A stretch of 7,071 nt of DNA from an uncultured Ruminococcus sp. Its GTDB lineage: Bacteria > Bacillota > Clostridia > Oscillospirales > Ruminococcaceae. Shown in pieces: positions 6,429 through 7,071 of this stretch. The stretch is taken from the NCBI GenBank assembly GCA_945876405.1, contig CAMCOJ010000109.1, forward strand, positions 1 through 7,071, in the 5' to 3' direction. Both the position numbers and the translations under genes were made by a program. The notes under the pieces are model-generated. The model had not been told where the DNA came from. It saw only the letters and a program-made list of their open reading frames with translations, and did not search any database. Every line of letters starts with the position of its first letter. The stretch's first letter is position 1.

Positions 6429-6456
6429 GTAAATGCAGTAAATAAACTGCGTTTAC
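6429..6456. promoter_or_regulatory. Second palindrome, probable operator just downstream of the promoter
   Basis: GTAAATGCAGT at 6429-6439 is opposed by ACTGCGTTTAC at 6446-6456 around a six-base loop, with one mismatch (G-U in RNA) at the same place as in the palindrome at 6270-6323. It begins about 20 bases after the expected transcription start, a position where a bound repressor would block elongation. The transcript could also fold here. Confidence 0.6.
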
Positions 6457-6467
6457 CTGTGCCGGTT

Positions 6468-6499
6468 TGCACGGCGATGACTCATTTATCGGATGTGCA
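6468..6499 (+). promoter_or_regulatory. Possible structured leader hairpin before the SUFU-like gene
   Basis: TGCAC (6468-6472) can pair with GTGCA (6495-6499), and inside it CGAT (6475-6478) with ATCG (6488-6491), leaving a nine-base loop. It lies in a leader of about 120 bases between the promoter and the GGAGG ribosome site at 6520-6524. I could not match it to a known riboswitch. A competing small stem uses TGCCG at 6460-6464 and CGGCG at 6472-6476. Confidence 0.35.
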
Positions 6500-6519
6500 G
6501 GGCAATATAAATAACGATC

Positions 6520-6524
6520 GGAGG
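6520..6524 (+). promoter_or_regulatory. Ribosome binding site supporting the TTG start at 6534
   Basis: GGAGG ends nine bases before TTG 6534-6536. An in-frame ATG at 6477 has no such site, and the next in-frame ATG (6561) is too far downstream, so TTG is the best-supported start. Confidence 0.7.
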
Positions 6525-6533
6525 ATTATACGG

Positions 6534-7024
6534 TTGGCTTTAAATAAATACGAAGAAAAAATGATCGGCGTTCTCACGGGAACGCTCGGCGGTGTTCAGG
6601 CCGCTTTTTCATACCAGAAGGACGATGCTGAACACAAGCTTGATATTCTGTATGCAAAGCAGAGCCCTGGCGGGAATTATCTTACAGCATCCACACTCGG
6701 GCTTGTAAACAGAACTACAGGATATACTGACTCAAACACAGGCAAGGATATTCGTGCAGAGATAATCATGTCTTCATACGGCGGACATGATATGGCAGGA
6801 AAGATTCTTTCAACAGCAGGTATCGGCATTTACGAAACTGATATCCGTTATGGATACGGTACAGTACTTAAGGGTGTAATGGAAATCTACTACCCAAAAT
6901 CAGACATGAAGCATCTTTTCCTTATGCTTCCGCCTCCGCTGTGGAAGAAGAGTTTTGGTGTAACCGATGCCGGTGACAGCATCATTACATTCCTCTATGC
7001 TCTCCCTATCTCACAGGCTGAGTG
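6534..7024 (+). CDS. Suppressor-of-fused (SUFU)-like domain protein, 3' end missing
   Basis: 163 genomic codons are visible before the contig is cut by adapter sequence. The pattern fits bacterial SUFU-domain proteins. A helical N-terminus (KYEEKMIGVL) is followed by HKLDILYA, then YLTASTLGLVNR, then RAEIIMSS with the conserved Arg-Ala-Glu. GKILSTAGIGIYETDIRYGYG, HLFLMLPPPLW and finally FLYALPISQAEC complete it, the last resembling the family's 'PI..aE' ending block. The family is about 180-200 residues long, so most of the domain is present. Bacterial SUFU proteins are known as immunity proteins in polymorphic toxin loci and as stand-alone genes. No toxin is visible here, but the downstream side is lost. 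The TTG start is chosen from GGAGG at 6520-6524; an in-frame ATG at 6477 would add 19 residues. The gene has its own consensus promoter, so it is probably a separate unit from the operon upstream. Any residues translated past 7024 are adapter. Confidence 0.75.
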
Positions 7025-7071
7025 CTGTCTCTTATACACATCTCCGAGCCCACGAGACAGGCAGAAATCTC
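7025..7071 (+). other. Nextera i7-side adapter read-through with index at contig end
   Basis: CTGTCTCTTATACACATCT (7025-7043) is the reverse-complemented Tn5 mosaic end. CCGAGCCCACGAGAC (7044-7058) is the Nextera read-2 adapter. AGGCAGAA (7059-7066) matches the i7 index I know as N703, and ATCTC (7067-7071) is the start of the P7 flow-cell sequence. This is untrimmed library sequence and truncates the SUFU-like gene without adding a stop codon. Confidence 0.98.

Noticed and set aside
6460..6510. Cyclic-di-GMP or other known riboswitch
   Set aside because: A few bases such as GCAGGGC are suggestive, but the rest of the conserved core and the paired architecture are absent by eye.
1..7071. Natural transposon, because Tn5-like ends occur at both borders
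   Set aside because: The right end carries the synthetic read-2 adapter, index and P7 bases, and there is no transposase gene inside. These are library adapters.

Overview
The window looks like one complete short contig rather than a slice of a chromosome. Bases 1-12 are the inner part of the Tn5/Nextera mosaic end. Bases 7025-7071 are a Nextera i7-side adapter read-through, including an 8-base index. Genuine genomic sequence therefore spans about 13-7024. The genes point to a low-to-moderate G+C Bacillota, most likely a Ruminococcus-like or other Clostridia gut or rumen bacterium. The reasons are purine-rich Shine-Dalgarno sites before nearly every gene, some TTG starts, SipW-type signal peptidases and a TasA/camelysin-like C-terminus. 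The genus-level guess is inference.

All supported genes are on the + strand. Positions 14-6250 read as one operon of seven genes: (1) the C-terminal part of a TasA/camelysin-like secreted protein; (2) a SipW/ER-type signal peptidase I; (3) a membrane-anchored McrB-like AAA+ ATPase; (4) a large protein with a DUF2357/McrC-N-like front half, a long charged helix carrying four 39-bp tandem repeats, and a basic C-terminus; (5) a second, divergent SipW-type signal peptidase; (6) a small single-pass membrane protein with a helical outer domain; (7) a small charged helical cytosolic protein. Gaps between these genes are 5-77 bases, and no strong internal promoter was seen.

After a 283-base intergenic stretch, a second unit begins. 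It has a near-perfect housekeeping promoter (TTGACA, 16 bases, extended-10 TATAAT) flanked by two imperfect palindromes sharing the half-site GTAAAYGCA. A structured leader leads into a TTG-started, SUFU-like gene that is cut by the contig end.

The working idea is that the operon couples a McrBC-derived ATPase pair to the cell membrane and to processing of SipW-dependent surface or fibre proteins. The ATPase is tethered by a transmembrane helix, its DUF2357-like partner shows no recognisable nuclease domain, and the pair sits between two signal peptidases. A membrane-associated defence role, in line with the McrBC ancestry, is the main alternative. No part of this coupling is proven by the sequence; it rests on gene order and domain recognition.
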